Assembly (NCBI GenBank): GCA_002433595.1
Contig: DJIL01000006.1
Span: forward strand, 1-37,196
Length of the DNA stretch: 37,196 bases
Source of the DNA: a bacterium UBP8_UBA6595
GTDB lineage: Bacteria; Margulisbacteria; Marinamargulisbacteria; UBA6595
Reading direction: 5' to 3'
Part shown: positions 14,558-23,483 of the stretch, piece after piece
Numbering within the stretch: the first letter of the stretch is position 1
How the letters are laid out: each line of letters starts with the position of its first letter
Notes under the pieces: generated by a model
What the model was told of the DNA's origin: nothing
The model's database searches: none
Seen by the model: only the letters and a program-made list of their open reading frames with translations
Translations under genes and position numbers: made by a program

Positions 14558-16737
14558 AACGTAAACTCCTTTTCTTCTTTTTCTTCTGCACGCATTAATT
14601 GAATACCGGTGGCTGCTTCGAATTGTTCAGCATTTGCTTTTACTTTTGGTATATATAATTTAAAAACAGTGCCCAAATTAACGCTAGATTCAATTTTAAT
14701 TCCCCCATTATGGCGCAACATAATGCCACGAATAATGGGTACCCCTAGGCCGGATCCAGATGATTTAGTTGAAAAAAACGGATCGTTAATCATGCTCAAT
14801 GTTTGAGGTTCCATGCCATGCCCGGTATCTTTGCATTGAATTTCAACATAATTACCCGGCAATTTTTGGCTACTAATTGTAATGCTACCCCCGGTGACGC
14901 GCATGGCTTGAATAGAGTTTAACAACACATTGGTAAATAATTGAAAAAGTTGATTCACATCGGCTTTTATAATAATATCATTATCGACTAAATTACTCAC
15001 AGATACACGGTTTTTATTAAATTCACCCGTGAGTAATTCAATCGCTTTTTTGACATGATAGTTTAGATTAACAGGCTGCAGTTTGGTTATAGACGGTTTG
15101 CCCAACTGGCCCAGTAGGCACGTCATTTCAGTGACACGCGTTAATTGATTAAGCACTAACGACGAAAACTTATTCCGAAATGATTCGTTATGCCAATTGC
15201 TAGGCAGTAGTTGTGCAAATGAGTGAATACCAACCAATGAATTTTTAATTTCATGAGAAATACTGGCGGACATAGCCCCCAGCATAGATAATTGGTTGCT
15301 TTGTTGTATTTTGAGTTGTAGCTTTCGCATGGCCGATAAGTCAGTAATCATGCACAGTATTTCAGATTGAATAATTTGAGCAGATAAATAAACAGAATTA
15401 ACAGTAGAGGCACACTGAATAGTCGTTTCAAACGCAATAGGCGCATGAGAGATTGCAACATGTTCTACTTGCTGAATATCTGGGCATTTGGCATATGTAA
15501 TATTGATTTTTTCTTTCACAATAGTGTGGGATTCATCAAATAGCACTAGCGCTTTTGAGTTACATGATAGAATAGTTAAGTGTTTATCCAATACAATAAT
15601 GCCAACGGGATTGTTATCTAAAACCGCTTGATTATACGCATTCGTTTTATGCATAGATTCAAAATTAGCGATTCGATTAATTGGCAGTTTAACTGCATTT
15701 AAAGCAATAGAGATTAATGAGTCTTGAAAAACCAATGCATTTCTGGAATATAGTGGCGCTAAAAACAGGCCGTGGACATTCCCATGGGTGTTTCGGATTG
15801 GCATAATAAAATAGTCTTTAGTTTGAAATATAGCCGAGAACATTGTAAAAACAGTTGGGTTTTGAGTAAATAGTGGGTGGGTATCGCTGCCAGACTCAGT
15901 CCCTAAGTTGGATAATAGTTCTTCGCAAAGTATTAATGGGTATTGATACAAACTGAGGTGTGTTTGATAATGAATTCCCATTGGAATAAACGATTGAGTT
16001 GCTTCAATATAATGGAAATAAAACACAGTTTTTAAGTTAAATAAATCATAAAACAGCTGTGTAGATAGAGTGGCTAATTCGGACTGACTCAATAATTGAC
16101 TGGATTCTATTGAAAATGAATGCAATCGAGACAATCGTTGAATATTGCTTTGATTGCGAACATGCAGTAATGCGTGCTGGATAGCCAATGAAAATATCTG
16201 GCTAATTTTCCACAATTGCGTGAAATCAAAGGATTGCATACGATAGCGTTTGGGGAGTGACCCACACATCAATACCCCCTGTAGTTTTCCCATAGAAAAT
16301 AAGGGGATGCAAATAGTTGAATTGAATCGTTTTAGTTCATCTGAATGACTTGTTTTATTGTTTTTAAAACGATTAGATTGGCTAATAATTTGTCGGTGAA
16401 CGCCCAGCCACAGCCACAATGATTTTGAGGGCAAATCCAGATCGTTACTAGGATTTCCATAATGCGATAGCACGCGCAGCTGCTCATAATCATCATCGGT
16501 GTAATACAAGCTAATATGCTCAAATGGAAATACTAAGGTTATTTCTGATATAAAGCATTTAAACATTTCATGGTAATTAAAATATTGATTTAGTTTGAAT
16601 GATAGCGAATCGGAGATGCTATAAATATACCAGCGTCGATACGACAGTAGTCGCATGGCCAATAAGAAAAATTGCTTTCGCTGAGAGAAAACAATACTAA
16701 GAAAACAAATCCCAATTGAAATAACAAGTATTTTCAT
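14548..16737 (-). CDS. Sensor histidine kinase (orphan), NtrB-like core with PAS and probable GAF modules
   Basis: A 729-residue sensor kinase. One hydrophobic segment at about 3-17 may anchor it to the membrane. Two regions of about 150 residues (45-190 and 205-350) look like GAF-type modules, for instance TICIPLFSMGKLQGVLMCG. A PAS-like segment at 365-470 includes NNPVGIIVLDKHLTILSCN. The kinase core is intact: H-box SISHEIKNS with His495, N-box FTNVLLNSIQAM (Asn603, Asn607), DTGHGM and GSGLG. No response regulator is in the window. It overlaps the EVE gene by ATGA upstream and the phospholipid synthase gene downstream, suggesting a link to membrane or ion homeostasis. Confidence 0.93.
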   Translation of the reverse strand: MKILVISIGICFLSIVFSQRKQFFLLAMRLLSYRRWYIYSISDSLSFKLNQYFNYHEMFKCFISEITLVFPFEHISLYYTDDDYEQLRVLSHYGNPSNDLDLPSKSLWLWLGVHRQIISQSNRFKNNKTSHSDELKRFNSTICIPLFSMGKLQGVLMCGSLPKRYRMQSFDFTQLWKISQIFSLAIQHALLHVRNQSNIQRLSRLHSFSIESSQLLSQSELATLSTQLFYDLFNLKTVFYFHYIEATQSFIPMGIHYQTHLSLYQYPLILCEELLSNLGTESGSDTHPLFTQNPTVFTMFSAIFQTKDYFIMPIRNTHGNVHGLFLAPLYSRNALVFQDSLISIALNAVKLPINRIANFESMHKTNAYNQAVLDNNPVGIIVLDKHLTILSCNSKALVLFDESHTIVKEKINITYAKCPDIQQVEHVAISHAPIAFETTIQCASTVNSVYLSAQIIQSEILCMITDLSAMRKLQLKIQQSNQLSMLGAMSASISHEIKNSLVGIHSFAQLLPSNWHNESFRNKFSSLVLNQLTRVTEMTCLLGQLGKPSITKLQPVNLNYHVKKAIELLTGEFNKNRVSVSNLVDNDIIIKADVNQLFQLFTNVLLNSIQAMRVTGGSITISSQKLPGNYVEIQCKDTGHGMEPQTLSMINDPFFSTKSSGSGLGVPIIRGIMLRHNGGIKIESSVNLGTVFKLYIPKVKANAEQFEAATGIQLMRAEEKEEKEFTLLL
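14566..14570 (-). promoter_or_regulatory. Shine-Dalgarno site before the pgsA-pssA fusion
   Basis: AGGAG on the minus strand, inside the last codons of the histidine kinase gene, is followed after 8 nt by ATT ATT ATA in the fusion's frame. It is the only ribosome-binding site near the start of the conserved PgsA region and argues for initiation at an AUU or AUA codon. Confidence 0.55.
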
Positions 16738-17219
16738 TGACCTAATTGCTGAATAACAGTGTATTCGTGAACAGTAATGGGTGTAATAGACAAGCGAGAG
16801 CCAGTTTGTAAAATCATTAAGTTTTGTAATTCGGGATGAGCACGTAGTGTATGAATGGGCACAACAGTTTTGAATTTTTTCTCAAACACTACATCAACCA
16901 TGCACCATCGCGGATTTTCGGGGCTCGATTTGGGATCAAAGTATTGATGATTGGCGTCCCATGAAAAATGATCAGGGTAGGCTCGTTTACATACACGGGC
17001 TAATCCAGCCGCTCCGGGGGGCTTAGCATTGGAATGATAAAAAATAACGGGGTCATTCACATGCATATGGTCACGCATGAAATTTCGTGCTTGGTAGTTG
17101 CGAACACCCTCCCATGATGTTGTTGTATCAGCTTCAAGATCAGAAATTGAGTAAACAGATGGCTCACACTTCATGAGCCAGTAGCCAGTTATGCAAATAG
17201 ACTGACGAGCAGTGTCCAT
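16734..17219 (-). CDS. EVE-domain protein (thymocyte nuclear protein 1-like)
   Basis: The protein consists of a single EVE domain, a PUA-related fold that binds modified bases in RNA or DNA. Diagnostic blocks are YWLMKCEPSVYSISDL, WEGVRNYQARNFMRD, VIFYHSNAKPPGAAGLARV and WCMVDVVFEKKF. The ATG at 17219 gives 161 residues and overlaps nhaC by 31 nt, with GGGAGG 12 nt upstream. The family normally begins one to three residues before YWL. The in-frame ATA at 17192 would give MTGYWLMK and sits in an ATAA overlap with the nhaC stop, so the true start is uncertain. The next ATG (17174) would remove conserved residues. Confidence 0.92.
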   Translation of the reverse strand: MDTARQSICITGYWLMKCEPSVYSISDLEADTTTSWEGVRNYQARNFMRDHMHVNDPVIFYHSNAKPPGAAGLARVCKRAYPDHFSWDANHQYFDPKSSPENPRWCMVDVVFEKKFKTVVPIHTLRAHPELQNLMILQTGSRLSITPITVHEYTVIQQLGQ

Positions 17220-18931
17220 AAAAGAATTGCACCTCCCATTGATACAGTTGCAAGTGGTATTTGTGTTTTAACGTGATCCATTAGGTCGCACCCGGTGGTC
17301 ATTGAACTAAGTACGGTTGTGTCTGATATAGGTGAACATTGGTCCCCGAATACTGCACCATTCAAAATTGAACAAAAACAGATTAACATAAAAAACTCTA
17401 AGTTAACAAGTCCATGAGCGGTTCCGACATGAAACGATAAGGGCAAGGCCAAGGGTAAGGATACGGCAAATGTTCCCCAGCTTGTTCCGGTTGCAAATGC
17501 AATGGCCATAGTGAGCAAAGCAAGAATTCCCGGTAATAGAAAAAATGGAATCCAGCTACCCATTAAATCCACCAAGTAGGTTCCACCACCCGTTGCTTTA
17601 GACATAGCGCCAATAGTCATGGCCAATAGTAATATAAGGGATCCTAAAACCACGCCTTTAAAGCCTAGAGATAGGCCGTCAATCACATCTTTAGCACTCA
17701 TTCCGCGTAAAAATGCTAAGGTAATGGATGTCAGCAAGGCAAGCCCAAATGCCCATAAAACTTTGGGTGAACCTAGGGTAATATAGGTCGTAATGGCAAA
17801 TCCAAGAACAACCAACAATGGAATAAAAAAATCAGCCGTATTAATTGTATACCCACTTGGAACATGATTGGTATCGTAATGCAAACTATTAACGGGTTCA
17901 GCATCGGGGGCATCCAGTTCCCCCGTTGTTCGAGAACGCGTAATCGCCGCTTTCAATTGCTTGCCGCACCAGGGCAGTCGTTCAATACTTAACAACAATG
18001 TCGATGTTATGGCGAAAATAGCATAAAAATTAAAGGGTATACTTTTGAAGAAAAATGCAATTCGGTCCGCTTCTGTAGCCAACCATGAGGCTCCGCCCAC
18101 AAAACTAAACGCCTGAACATAGCTGGGCCATGCATTAAAGGGCAACAATATAGCAATAGGTGACGATGTGGAATCTACAATAAACGATAATTCTTCATGG
18201 CTAACACGCTCTTCGTCAGCGAGTGGGCGAACCGTTGTACCGACCAACACGGCGCTAACAGTGCCGCCTTGAAAAAACACAATACCCAGTAGCCAGGCAA
18301 CAACCTTAGCTGTTTTTGGCCCGCGAACAAAGTGTTTGGCCATAAATTGCGCAAATGCCTTGGATGCGCCTGTTTTTTCCCACATCCCCATTAATCCACC
18401 CAGTAGCCATAGATATAGAATTAATACAGTGGCCGCATTTTTGGACATAAAAGTAGGCACTAATACATCATCTAAAATATTGAATTTACCAATTAAAAAA
18501 GCGCCAGCGATAATACCGCCGGATAACGCAGTAATCGGTTCTTTAACAATCCAACACAGCAAAATAGCCACTACAGCCGGCAATAATGACCAAATGCCCC
18601 AGTGCTGGGCCACTTTTATTCGTTGAATGCTGCCATCGTTTTGAATGATAAACTCTTCAGTAACAGCAGGGGATTGCTTTGCTTTATTAATCGAATCCAA
18701 AGTTTTGGCTGTTAAATAAGCGGATTCTATGGGAACGATAGTTTCAATAATGACCGGTTTTTTTTTGTACGTATAGGCCCATTCACCAGCGTCGGTTTTA
18801 AAGGCATCAACCCGCATGGTTTCGATGGTCCACGTGGGCGGAACCGTTTGACCGATATAAAGTGAAAGAAGAATGCCTATGAATAAAACCAACGATGCCG
18901 GGCGAGTAATTGTAACGAAAAATTTCTTCAT
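17189..18931 (-). CDS. nhaC: NhaC-family Na+/H+ antiporter
   Basis: A 580-residue polytopic membrane transporter of the Na+/H+ antiporter NhaC family. After a first transmembrane helix (about 9-26) there is an extracytoplasmic insert of about 100 residues, then some ten further hydrophobic helices. The family hallmark GDQCSPISDTTVLSSMTTGCDLMDHVKTQ is near the C-terminus, and FQGGTVSAVLVGTTVRPLAD and SSPIAILLPFNAW are typical of the core. ATG at 18931 was chosen because the protein then starts MKKFF before the first helix; a GTG at 18949 is upstream in frame. It probably exports Na+ and so suggests a saline habitat. It leads a four-gene operon with the EVE, kinase and phospholipid genes. Confidence 0.92.
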   Translation of the reverse strand: MKKFFVTITRPASLVLFIGILLSLYIGQTVPPTWTIETMRVDAFKTDAGEWAYTYKKKPVIIETIVPIESAYLTAKTLDSINKAKQSPAVTEEFIIQNDGSIQRIKVAQHWGIWSLLPAVVAILLCWIVKEPITALSGGIIAGAFLIGKFNILDDVLVPTFMSKNAATVLILYLWLLGGLMGMWEKTGASKAFAQFMAKHFVRGPKTAKVVAWLLGIVFFQGGTVSAVLVGTTVRPLADEERVSHEELSFIVDSTSSPIAILLPFNAWPSYVQAFSFVGGASWLATEADRIAFFFKSIPFNFYAIFAITSTLLLSIERLPWCGKQLKAAITRSRTTGELDAPDAEPVNSLHYDTNHVPSGYTINTADFFIPLLVVLGFAITTYITLGSPKVLWAFGLALLTSITLAFLRGMSAKDVIDGLSLGFKGVVLGSLILLLAMTIGAMSKATGGGTYLVDLMGSWIPFFLLPGILALLTMAIAFATGTSWGTFAVSLPLALPLSFHVGTAHGLVNLEFFMLICFCSILNGAVFGDQCSPISDTTVLSSMTTGCDLMDHVKTQIPLATVSMGGAILLWTLLVSLFA

Positions 18932-19098
18932 AGTATAAGACAACCTCACTGCTAAATTTTTTTAAAAGACGATAATTCGAAAAAAAGTTAATCTATGTAA
19001 TTCAAATTGACTTGTATAATTATAGTAGTGAATTAAAAATAATTCCACCTGTGAATTTTAAAACCGTCAAATAAATAGGGGCGTTCGGGGTCGTGTTG

Positions 19099-19127
19099 TT
19101 GACGATTGTGAGGTTGTATGGTAAATT
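19099..19127 (+). promoter_or_regulatory. Promoter of tRNA-fMet
   Basis: TTGACG (19099-19104), a 17-nt spacer and TAAATT (19122-19127), preceded by TGG as an extended -10, form a convincing promoter. Its start point would lie a few bases before the tRNA 5' end at 19140. The rest of the 208-nt gap between nhaC and the tRNA is AT-rich; overlapping TATAAT boxes on both strands at 19015-19024 may serve nhaC, but no matching -35 is seen. Confidence 0.7.
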
Positions 19128-19139
19128 TTAGTCCAGTAT

Positions 19140-19214
<75 letters not shown>

Positions 19215-19249
19215 ATTAAACTCGGTTTGCGTTATACTTTGTTTTATCT

Positions 19250-19576
19250 ATGAGTCAATCAAAGAATGAGCGAGTTCGGGCATTAGTCGAACTAGAAGTC
19301 CGGCCCGAAGAACAAGATGGGTTTGATCGTGCAGCCGGTCGTATTTTTCGGCATAATAATGTAATAGATCATTATTTGATATCCGGGCGCTATGATTTTC
19401 TGATTATTTTAGAATCGGATAGTATATCGGGCATTTCTGAATTTGTATCCAATCAGTTGGCGCCTTTAAAATCTATTCGATCCATTACTACTCATTTCAT
19501 TTTAAAGCGATACAAAGTCAATGGAATTTTGTTGGATGATCCCAATACACGCGATCGATTATCTGTAACCCCATAA
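19250..19576 (+). CDS. Stand-alone AsnC/Lrp ligand-binding (RAM) domain protein
   Basis: A 108-residue protein consisting almost entirely of an AsnC/Lrp-type effector-binding domain (RALVELEVRPEEQDGFDRAAGRIFRHNNV, then GRYDFLIILES and TTHFILKRYK). The DNA-binding helix-turn-helix that precedes this domain in Lrp proteins is absent, and the sequence upstream is the tRNA, so it is not a truncated frame. Such RAM-only proteins usually form oligomers that bind amino acids. The gene ends 4 nt before an aminotransferase, so a role in sensing that enzyme's amino acid is plausible. A TATACT box at 19233-19238, 11 nt before the ATG, implies a very short leader. Confidence 0.85.
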   Translation: MSQSKNERVRALVELEVRPEEQDGFDRAAGRIFRHNNVIDHYLISGRYDFLIILESDSISGISEFVSNQLAPLKSIRSITTHFILKRYKVNGILLDDPNTRDRLSVTP

Positions 19577-19580
19577 ACGT

Positions 19581-20750
19581 ATGACACAGCCGGCATTTAG
19601 TGCATTTAATGATCGGTTGGACTTGGTCCCATCATCGGGCATTCGTCTATTTTTCGACCTAGTCTTAACTATGGACGACGTGATTTCGTTGGGCGTTGGG
19701 GAGCCGGACTTTACTACGCCATGGGGGATTTGCAACTCGGCTATTTTGAGTATTGAGCAAGGGGAGACCCACTATACGTCTAATCAGGGTATTTTGCCAT
19801 TACGAAACGCTATTTCAGAACTAATTCAGACGTATTCGGGCGTTCGGTACTGTCCTGATGATGAAATTATTGTAACGGTGGGGGCATCGGAAGCGATTGA
19901 TATTGCCTTGCGTGCTATTATTAACCCCGGTGATAGTGTGGTGATTCCAGAGCCCACCTACATTTCGTATTCGCCCTTGGCAATTTTAGCGGGAGCGAAT
20001 GTAATTTCCGTCAATACAAGCGAAACTGGTTTTGTGCCGACAGTAGCGACAATTAAAGCAGCTGTGACAGATACTACTAAACTAATTATGCTATGTTCAC
20101 CATCCAATCCCACTGGAGCTGTGATTCCAGCAGAAACATTGGCAGCGATTGGTCAATTTGCCTATGAGCGTGGTATTTGGGTGTTGGTAGATGAGATTTA
20201 CTATGACTTGGTGTACGATGCACCGATTCAGTCGTTTTTATCTACGTACCCAAACGCCAAAACCAATACAATTTATGTGGGAGGGGTCTCTAAAAACTAT
20301 GCTATGACCGGTTGGCGTATTGGCTATTTATGTGGCCCAAAAGCTATGATTGAGCGGGCGCTTAAAATTCATCAATACACGGTGATGTGCGTACCGACAA
20401 TGGGGCAGCATGCGGCCTTGGAAGCGATTCGCAATCACCAGGGCTCGGTTGCGTCCATGCGGGCGGATTATGATCAACGACGACGCCTATTTGTAACAGG
20501 TCTCAATGAGTTGGGGTTGCCAACCGCAATGCCAGACGGGGCTTTGTATTGTTTTGTGGATATTCGTTCGACTGGATTGTCTTCAGAAGCCTTTGCCGTT
20601 CAACTGCTAGAAACTCAACGGGTGGCAGTTGTTCCCGGCTCGGTGTTTGGCCAAGGGGGCGAGGGGTATATACGCTGTTGCTATGCCGTCGCTATGGCGG
20701 ACTTGAAAACGGCGTTAACACGCATTAAAGTGCTTTTGAGTAGCTTATAG
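19581..20750 (+). CDS. Class I/II PLP-dependent aminotransferase
   Basis: A 389-residue fold-type I aminotransferase of the aspartate/aromatic/alanine group. The PLP lysine is Lys238 in VSKNYAMTGWRIGY. Cofactor contacts are visible as SPSNPTG (Asn176), VDEIYYD and the N-terminal YTSNQGILPLR. The C-terminal GSVFGQGGEGYIRCCYA contains the Arg that holds the substrate carboxylate. Substrate specificity cannot be settled from sequence; its pairing with an AsnC-type sensor is like that of alanine/branched-chain aminotransferases in Firmicutes. The 3' end overlaps the convergent ABC exporter gene by 6 nt. Confidence 0.92.
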   Translation: MTQPAFSAFNDRLDLVPSSGIRLFFDLVLTMDDVISLGVGEPDFTTPWGICNSAILSIEQGETHYTSNQGILPLRNAISELIQTYSGVRYCPDDEIIVTVGASEAIDIALRAIINPGDSVVIPEPTYISYSPLAILAGANVISVNTSETGFVPTVATIKAAVTDTTKLIMLCSPSNPTGAVIPAETLAAIGQFAYERGIWVLVDEIYYDLVYDAPIQSFLSTYPNAKTNTIYVGGVSKNYAMTGWRIGYLCGPKAMIERALKIHQYTVMCVPTMGQHAALEAIRNHQGSVASMRADYDQRRRLFVTGLNELGLPTAMPDGALYCFVDIRSTGLSSEAFAVQLLETQRVAVVPGSVFGQGGEGYIRCCYAVAMADLKTALTRIKVLLSSL

Positions 20751-22433
20751 CCTTATAATTTGATCGCAGTAGTGTAGTGCGGCCGCATGATGGGATACGC
20801 TAATAATGGTTTGGCTTTTTAGTTTTGAAAATACTTCATTAATCAGATGGTGCTCTGTTTCTTTATCCAAGGCACTGGTTGCTTCGTCTAAAATCAAAAG
20901 CTGAGGCTGATGATACAAGGCTCGAGCAACCCCAATGCGTTGTCGCTGCCCACCACTGAGCCGGCACCCATTTTCCCCAATCGGTGTATGAATGCCAGTA
21001 TGCATATTAAAAAAATCATACAACTTCACTGCGTGGAGTAGTTCAATAATGCGTGCTTCATTATACGCATGCCCAAACGCAATATTATATCCAACGGTAT
21101 CATCAAACAATGTGGTTTCTTGGGTGACATAGCCAATACTAGCCCGCCAATTGCGTATAGTTTCAAAATCTAATGGAATGCCATCCACACAAACGTGGCC
21201 TGAGTCGGGTGAAATTATTCCACAAATAATATCCAATAGCGTGCTTTTCCCCGATCCACTAATGCCCATAATGCCAATACTAGACAAATAGGGGATCTTG
21301 AGTGAATGGTTCACCAGAATTGGGGGTGCGGGTGCGTTGGGATAGCTAAAGGATACTGCATCCACATGAACCATGGATTTGAATTCGATTGATTTGTTGC
21401 CTAATTGTTCAGTTTGAATGGTAAATGATTGGTATACACAATCGAGGCTGGGGGCTAGAAAAAGCACTTGATTATAGGCCTGCAACAGACGGTTAAACGC
21501 CGGCATTAGTCTGAAAAAAGCCAGACCGTATACACTTATAAAAGGAATAATTTGATCTAAATTTAGGTGCTGAATCGTACTAACTACAATAAAGCTAAGC
21601 ATAATAATAATGCCACTGGCTTCCAAAACCCCACGGGGAAGTTGTCCAATCACCTTAGCCTTGATATTGGCTTGGCTAAGTCCATAGCTACTAGCGTGAA
21701 AATGCTGTTTCAGGTAGTCCATATCACTTAGACATTTAATCAGTTTAAAATTCTTAAATGTTTCATGAATAGTCTTATAAAACTGGTTGTGATTGCGTTC
21801 ACGTTCGGCGGCTGCTTGGTTTGTTTTTCGGCGAATAATGCATGCCAATACTATACATACAAGTCCAGCATACATACTAATAAGGAGTGTTGCTTTCCAG
21901 TTAATGAAAAGTAAAAAACTATAAATAAAAATGGTGGTAATGCTTTCACTTAGTACTACCAAAGAAAAGTAGATCAGGTTGGATAATTGATCAGACTCGG
22001 TAATAATTGTACGCGATAATTGCCCCGAATGATGTGCTTGATAACTAAGGTAGGGTAGTTGTAGGTAGTGATTAAATAATCGGTGCGCTATGCTGTGAAA
22101 TCGGCCTTGAACAAATCGACTGGTGGTATAATCGTAATGCAGTGAAATACCCGCCCGACTTATATAAAACAAAATAAGGCCCAACCCCATTAATATAATG
22201 GTTGTATTCGGTGATGGGCGGCCTAGGCTTGTGTACAGCGTATTGAATATCGCATGCGTATACACAATCTCAAACTGAGTAACAAGATTTAAAAAGGGAA
22301 TAATGATCCCAACCCCTACCATTTCAATGACACTGTACAGCACAGTGTAAGCGAATAAGGAAAAAAAATGCAGTTTATCTTTTCGATCAAATAAAAACCG
22401 GAGTTTTGAAATGACGGATTGAAGAGATTTCAT
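20745..22433 (-). CDS. ABC exporter with fused membrane and ATPase domains (MsbA/PglK-like)
   Basis: A 562-residue half-transporter with six predicted membrane helices in the first 320 residues, followed by a nucleotide-binding domain. The ATPase has Walker A GISGSGKST, signature LSGGQRQRIGVAR, Walker B LLILDEATSALD and a switch His in VSHHAAAL. The early IEMVGVGIIIPFLNLV segment resembles lipid-linked oligosaccharide flippases such as PglK. It is divergent from a sugar epimerase and glycosyltransferase, which fits export of a surface glycan precursor, though peptide or lipid export cannot be excluded. ATG 22433 was taken; the in-frame TTG at 22454 lies upstream of the promoter boxes. Confidence 0.9.
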   Translation of the reverse strand: MKSLQSVISKLRFLFDRKDKLHFFSLFAYTVLYSVIEMVGVGIIIPFLNLVTQFEIVYTHAIFNTLYTSLGRPSPNTTIILMGLGLILFYISRAGISLHYDYTTSRFVQGRFHSIAHRLFNHYLQLPYLSYQAHHSGQLSRTIITESDQLSNLIYFSLVVLSESITTIFIYSFLLFINWKATLLISMYAGLVCIVLACIIRRKTNQAAAERERNHNQFYKTIHETFKNFKLIKCLSDMDYLKQHFHASSYGLSQANIKAKVIGQLPRGVLEASGIIIMLSFIVVSTIQHLNLDQIIPFISVYGLAFFRLMPAFNRLLQAYNQVLFLAPSLDCVYQSFTIQTEQLGNKSIEFKSMVHVDAVSFSYPNAPAPPILVNHSLKIPYLSSIGIMGISGSGKSTLLDIICGIISPDSGHVCVDGIPLDFETIRNWRASIGYVTQETTLFDDTVGYNIAFGHAYNEARIIELLHAVKLYDFFNMHTGIHTPIGENGCRLSGGQRQRIGVARALYHQPQLLILDEATSALDKETEHHLINEVFSKLKSQTIISVSHHAAALHYCDQIIRL

Positions 22434-22437
22434 GAAT

Positions 22438-22448
22438 AGTATAGTGTA
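22438..22448 (-). promoter_or_regulatory. Promoter of the ABC exporter gene (leaderless)
   Basis: On the minus strand TACACT (22448-22443) and TATACT (22443-22438) overlap, ending 9 and 4 nt before the ATG at 22433. The first would give a leaderless transcript. No clear -35 and no Shine-Dalgarno site are visible. The palindrome GTGTACAC (22444-22451) covers the first box. Confidence 0.5.
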
Positions 22449-22469
22449 CACCAATTATTCATAAAATAC

Positions 22470-22498
22470 TTGTTTAGTCGACTGAATTGGCTTACAAT
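22470..22498 (+). promoter_or_regulatory. Promoter of the sugar epimerase gene
   Basis: TTGTTT (22470-22475), a 17-nt spacer and TACAAT (22493-22498) form a good sigma70-type promoter. The -10 ends 12 nt before the ATG at 22511, so the leader would be about 5 nt long and lacks a Shine-Dalgarno site. Confidence 0.65.
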
Positions 22499-22510
22499 TA
22501 GAGCCTAGTC

Positions 22511-23473
22511 ATGAATACATTTTTAGTTACCGGTGGGGCAGGGTTTATTGGGTCGCATCTTGTTGAGTCACTCTTAAAGCAGGGGCATGCGGTTCGAATT
22601 TTAGATAATTTATCGCATGGCTGTTTTGATAATCTGTCTTTTCTAGATCACTATGCATCAAACAGGTATACGTGGATTGACGGTGATATCCGAGATGCAA
22701 CTTGCTGTGCGCATGCGATGCAGGGCGTGGACTATGTGGTGCATCAAGCGGCACTGGGGTCGGTGCCTAAATCTATTGAGTTCCCGTTGGACTACCACGA
22801 CAACAACGTTACCGGCACCCTTAATGTATTGCTTGCGGCCCGGGACCAAGGGGTTAAGCGTGTGGTTCAGGCATCTTCTTCGGCAATTTATGGGGATTCC
22901 CAAGCATTGCCTAAAACAGAGTCTATAATACCCGCGCCATTGTCACCCTATGCACTAAGTAAACTAATGTGCGAATATTATGCGTCCATGATGCAATCGG
23001 TCTATCACTTTCCAGTTGTATCGTTGCGCTATTTTAATGTATTTGGCCCGCGCCAAGACCCCAATTCTCAGTATGCGGCTGTTATTCCTAAGTTTGTTAC
23101 GGCTTGGTTGCAGAACTGTTCGCCGGTGATTCATTCCGATGGGGAGCAAACACGCGATTTTACCTATATTGACAATGTTGTTCAGGCTAATATCCACGCC
23201 TGTTTTTCAGATTCGCGATCCGCGGGACAGGTTTATAATATTGGTAACGGCGTCAACACTAGCGTAAATCATTTGGCGACCACGATTCAAACACTATTAG
23301 GGAAATCTCAATTTCCGATTTATGAACCCGCTCGTCCGGGTGATGTGCGGGATAGTTTAGCCGATATTGAGCGTGCACAAGCTGAGATTGGCTATGCGCC
23401 GACGGTTCAGTTAGCCGAAGGTCTAAAAAAAACTGTTGCGTGGTATACCAAACAGTTGAAAGTCAGTGGGTAG
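22511..23473 (+). CDS. NAD-dependent sugar-nucleotide epimerase, UDP-GlcNAc 4-epimerase-like (WbpP/Gne type)
   Basis: A 320-residue extended short-chain dehydrogenase. The NAD-binding Rossmann motif GGAGFIG is at 8-14 and the catalytic Tyr147-x3-Lys151 pair is in SPYALSKLMCEYY, with the assisting Ser in ASSSAIYG. NVFGPRQDPNSQYAAVIPKFV and DGEQTRDFTYIDNVVQA are typical of the WbpP/TviC group, which interconverts UDP-GlcNAc and UDP-GalNAc or their uronic acids. Exact substrate is not determinable. A GT2 glycosyltransferase follows after 10 nt, so a role in surface polysaccharide is likely. Confidence 0.9.
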   Translation: MNTFLVTGGAGFIGSHLVESLLKQGHAVRILDNLSHGCFDNLSFLDHYASNRYTWIDGDIRDATCCAHAMQGVDYVVHQAALGSVPKSIEFPLDYHDNNVTGTLNVLLAARDQGVKRVVQASSSAIYGDSQALPKTESIIPAPLSPYALSKLMCEYYASMMQSVYHFPVVSLRYFNVFGPRQDPNSQYAAVIPKFVTAWLQNCSPVIHSDGEQTRDFTYIDNVVQANIHACFSDSRSAGQVYNIGNGVNTSVNHLATTIQTLLGKSQFPIYEPARPGDVRDSLADIERAQAEIGYAPTVQLAEGLKKTVAWYTKQLKVSG

Positions 23474-23483
23474 TTGACGCTTC

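Noticed and set aside
18932..19139. Riboswitch or small RNA in the nhaC-tRNA gap
   Set aside because: The gap is AT-rich with promoter-like boxes, but I could not find a conserved riboswitch core or stable stem set.
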